Of a DNA stretch of 64,000 bases, positions 63,381 to 64,000 are shown in pieces (within the stretch, counting starts at the first letter, position 1; each line of letters opens with the position of its first letter). Source of the DNA: Mycobacterium seoulense (GTDB lineage: Bacteria > Actinomycetota > Actinomycetes > Mycobacteriales > Mycobacteriaceae); NCBI RefSeq assembly GCF_010731595.1, contig NZ_AP022582.1, positions 4,340,001 to 4,404,000 on the forward strand, given 5' to 3'. Below the pieces are notes generated by a model. It was not told the DNA's origin and did no database searches. It was given only the letters and a program-made list of their open reading frames with translations. Both the position numbers and the translations under genes were made by a program.

Positions 63381-63399
63381 TGAGGTTAGGTTTGCCATG
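63381..63399. promoter_or_regulatory. Possible DtxR/IdeR-family metal box
   Basis: TGAGGTTAGGTTTGCCATG agrees at 14 of 19 places with the IdeR iron-box consensus (TWAGGTWAGSCTWACCTWA, from memory). The 10-mer AGGTTTGCCA inside it recurs on the opposite strand at 63539-63548. The site lies 38-56 bp before the cation exchanger start, within a 263-bp gap that holds no supported gene. Confidence 0.4.
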
Positions 63400-63606
63400 C
63401 CGAACCGCCTCCCCAAGTTACCCGTCCGGCCCGCCGCCAGCAACGTGGTTTCCCCAAAGGGGCGGCTTTGGGCGCGCGACTATCTTTGCTGGCCAGATGG
63501 GTGTCAGCGAAAAGTTAGGGTGCCCCTATTCCGAAGTTTGGCAAACCTTCCACCGCGGAATCCGGCCCTCTGCAGTACGACGGGCTGAGGAAGGGGGTGG
63601 TTCCCC

Positions 63607-64000
63607 TTATTTGTCCGGGCCCATGGCCGCGGCCGCGGCTTGGGCGAACAGTTCGACGGCTTGGTTGCGGGTTAGCGAGGCCAACATTTGCGCGGCGGCG
63701 CGCATCATGTCGCCGACCATCAGCGTCGGGCCGTTGCCGAGGTTTTCGAACGCCTCCGCGATGACTTCCGCCACCGGGGCCGCGCCCGGCGGCACCTCGT
63801 CGAGCGACGCAATCTGGCCGCGGCTGTGTTCGAGTTGGCGCAGGGCGGGCGTGTCGGTCTTGCCCAGGATCAACCCGAGGACGTCGACGCCCTTGTCGTG
63901 CAACTCGGCCCAAAGCGCCTCGGCGAAGACCATGTCGAACGCCTTCGTCGCCCCGTAGGCCACCATGTTGGCCCCGCCGGCCAGGCCGGCGCCCGACCCG
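63607..64000 (-). CDS. SDR-family protein, N-terminal part beyond window
   Basis: The C-terminal 131 or so residues of a leftward gene entering from the right edge. The visible part begins around GAGLAGGANMVAYGATKAFDMVFAEAL, which includes the SDR catalytic YxxxK, followed by DVLGLILGKTDTPAL. The C-terminal half departs from classical SDRs and is helical (AEVIAEAFENLGNGPTLMVGD, RAAAQMLASLTRNQAVELF). The start and the cofactor motif are not in the window. Confidence 0.82.
   Translation of the reverse strand, partial: GSGAGLAGGANMVAYGATKAFDMVFAEALWAELHDKGVDVLGLILGKTDTPALRQLEHSRGQIASLDEVPPGAAPVAEVIAEAFENLGNGPTLMVGDMMRAAAQMLASLTRNQAVELFAQAAAAAMGPDK

Noticed and set aside
1..64000. Mobile element, phage or recent island
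   Set aside because: No transposase, integrase, terminal repeat or tRNA junction was seen, and codon use looks uniform across the window.

Overview
The window looks like chromosomal DNA of a Mycobacterium, most likely a slow grower of the M. avium-complex type; this is inferred from gene content, not from a marker gene. The GC content is high and GTG starts are frequent. Typical mycobacterial families are present: MmpL, DUF732, a mycofactocin-coupled SDR, two-domain FadE proteins, many TetR regulators, Rieske oxygenases, PaaX and lipid-transfer/DUF35 pairs. I saw no rRNA, tRNA, CRISPR array, insertion sequence or phage gene.

Layout. 1-3.4 kb: a truncated MmpL transporter with a small partner, divergent from a histidine kinase/response regulator pair. 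3.4-9 kb: a leftward group with a small membrane protein, Rieske oxygenase, D-aminoacylase-like amidohydrolase, APH-like kinase and TetR. 9-16 kb: an RsbW/RsbV-type anti-sigma switch, an exported catalase-like peroxidase with cytochrome b561, class I aldolase, a triple-DUF190 protein, a 0.75 kb stretch without a supported gene, and a proline-rich DUF732 protein. 15.8-20.8 kb: sulfotransferase and DUF1214 genes divergent from a TetR, then a non-canonical pyruvate kinase.

20.8-33.4 kb is the most coherent block, an acyl-CoA catabolic cluster. It has a TetR, two-domain acyl-CoA dehydrogenase, two Cys-less thiolase-like (Ltp2-like) proteins each followed by a DUF35 protein, an amidohydrolase, a double-length CaiB/BaiF CoA-transferase, a PadR regulator and an acyl-CoA ligase. 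An identical 19-bp site lies upstream of both the dehydrogenase and the ligase, so the two ends probably form one regulon. I infer that the ligase activates a carboxylic acid, the dehydrogenase desaturates it and the Ltp/DUF35 pairs cleave the hydroxyacyl-CoA; no hydratase is present in the cluster.

33.8-47.8 kb is a run of small regulator/enzyme units (SDR and alpha/beta hydrolase with TetR, lipase with TetR, esterase lipoprotein with MarR, LAL-type LuxR regulator with FAD oxidoreductase, PaaX with a second Rieske oxygenase), most with a palindrome in the intergenic gap. 47.8-54.7 kb: deacetylase, membrane esterase, copper-type P-ATPase with chaperone, mycofactocin-type SDR, SRPBCC and DUF417 proteins. 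54.6-59.7 kb: two paralogous divergent TetR genes and a tandem pair of Baeyer-Villiger-type monooxygenases sharing one operator type, ending in an alcohol dehydrogenase pseudogene. 59.7-64 kb: DUF2252 protein, SDR, CaCA-type cation exchanger with a DtxR-like box upstream, and a truncated SDR at the right edge.
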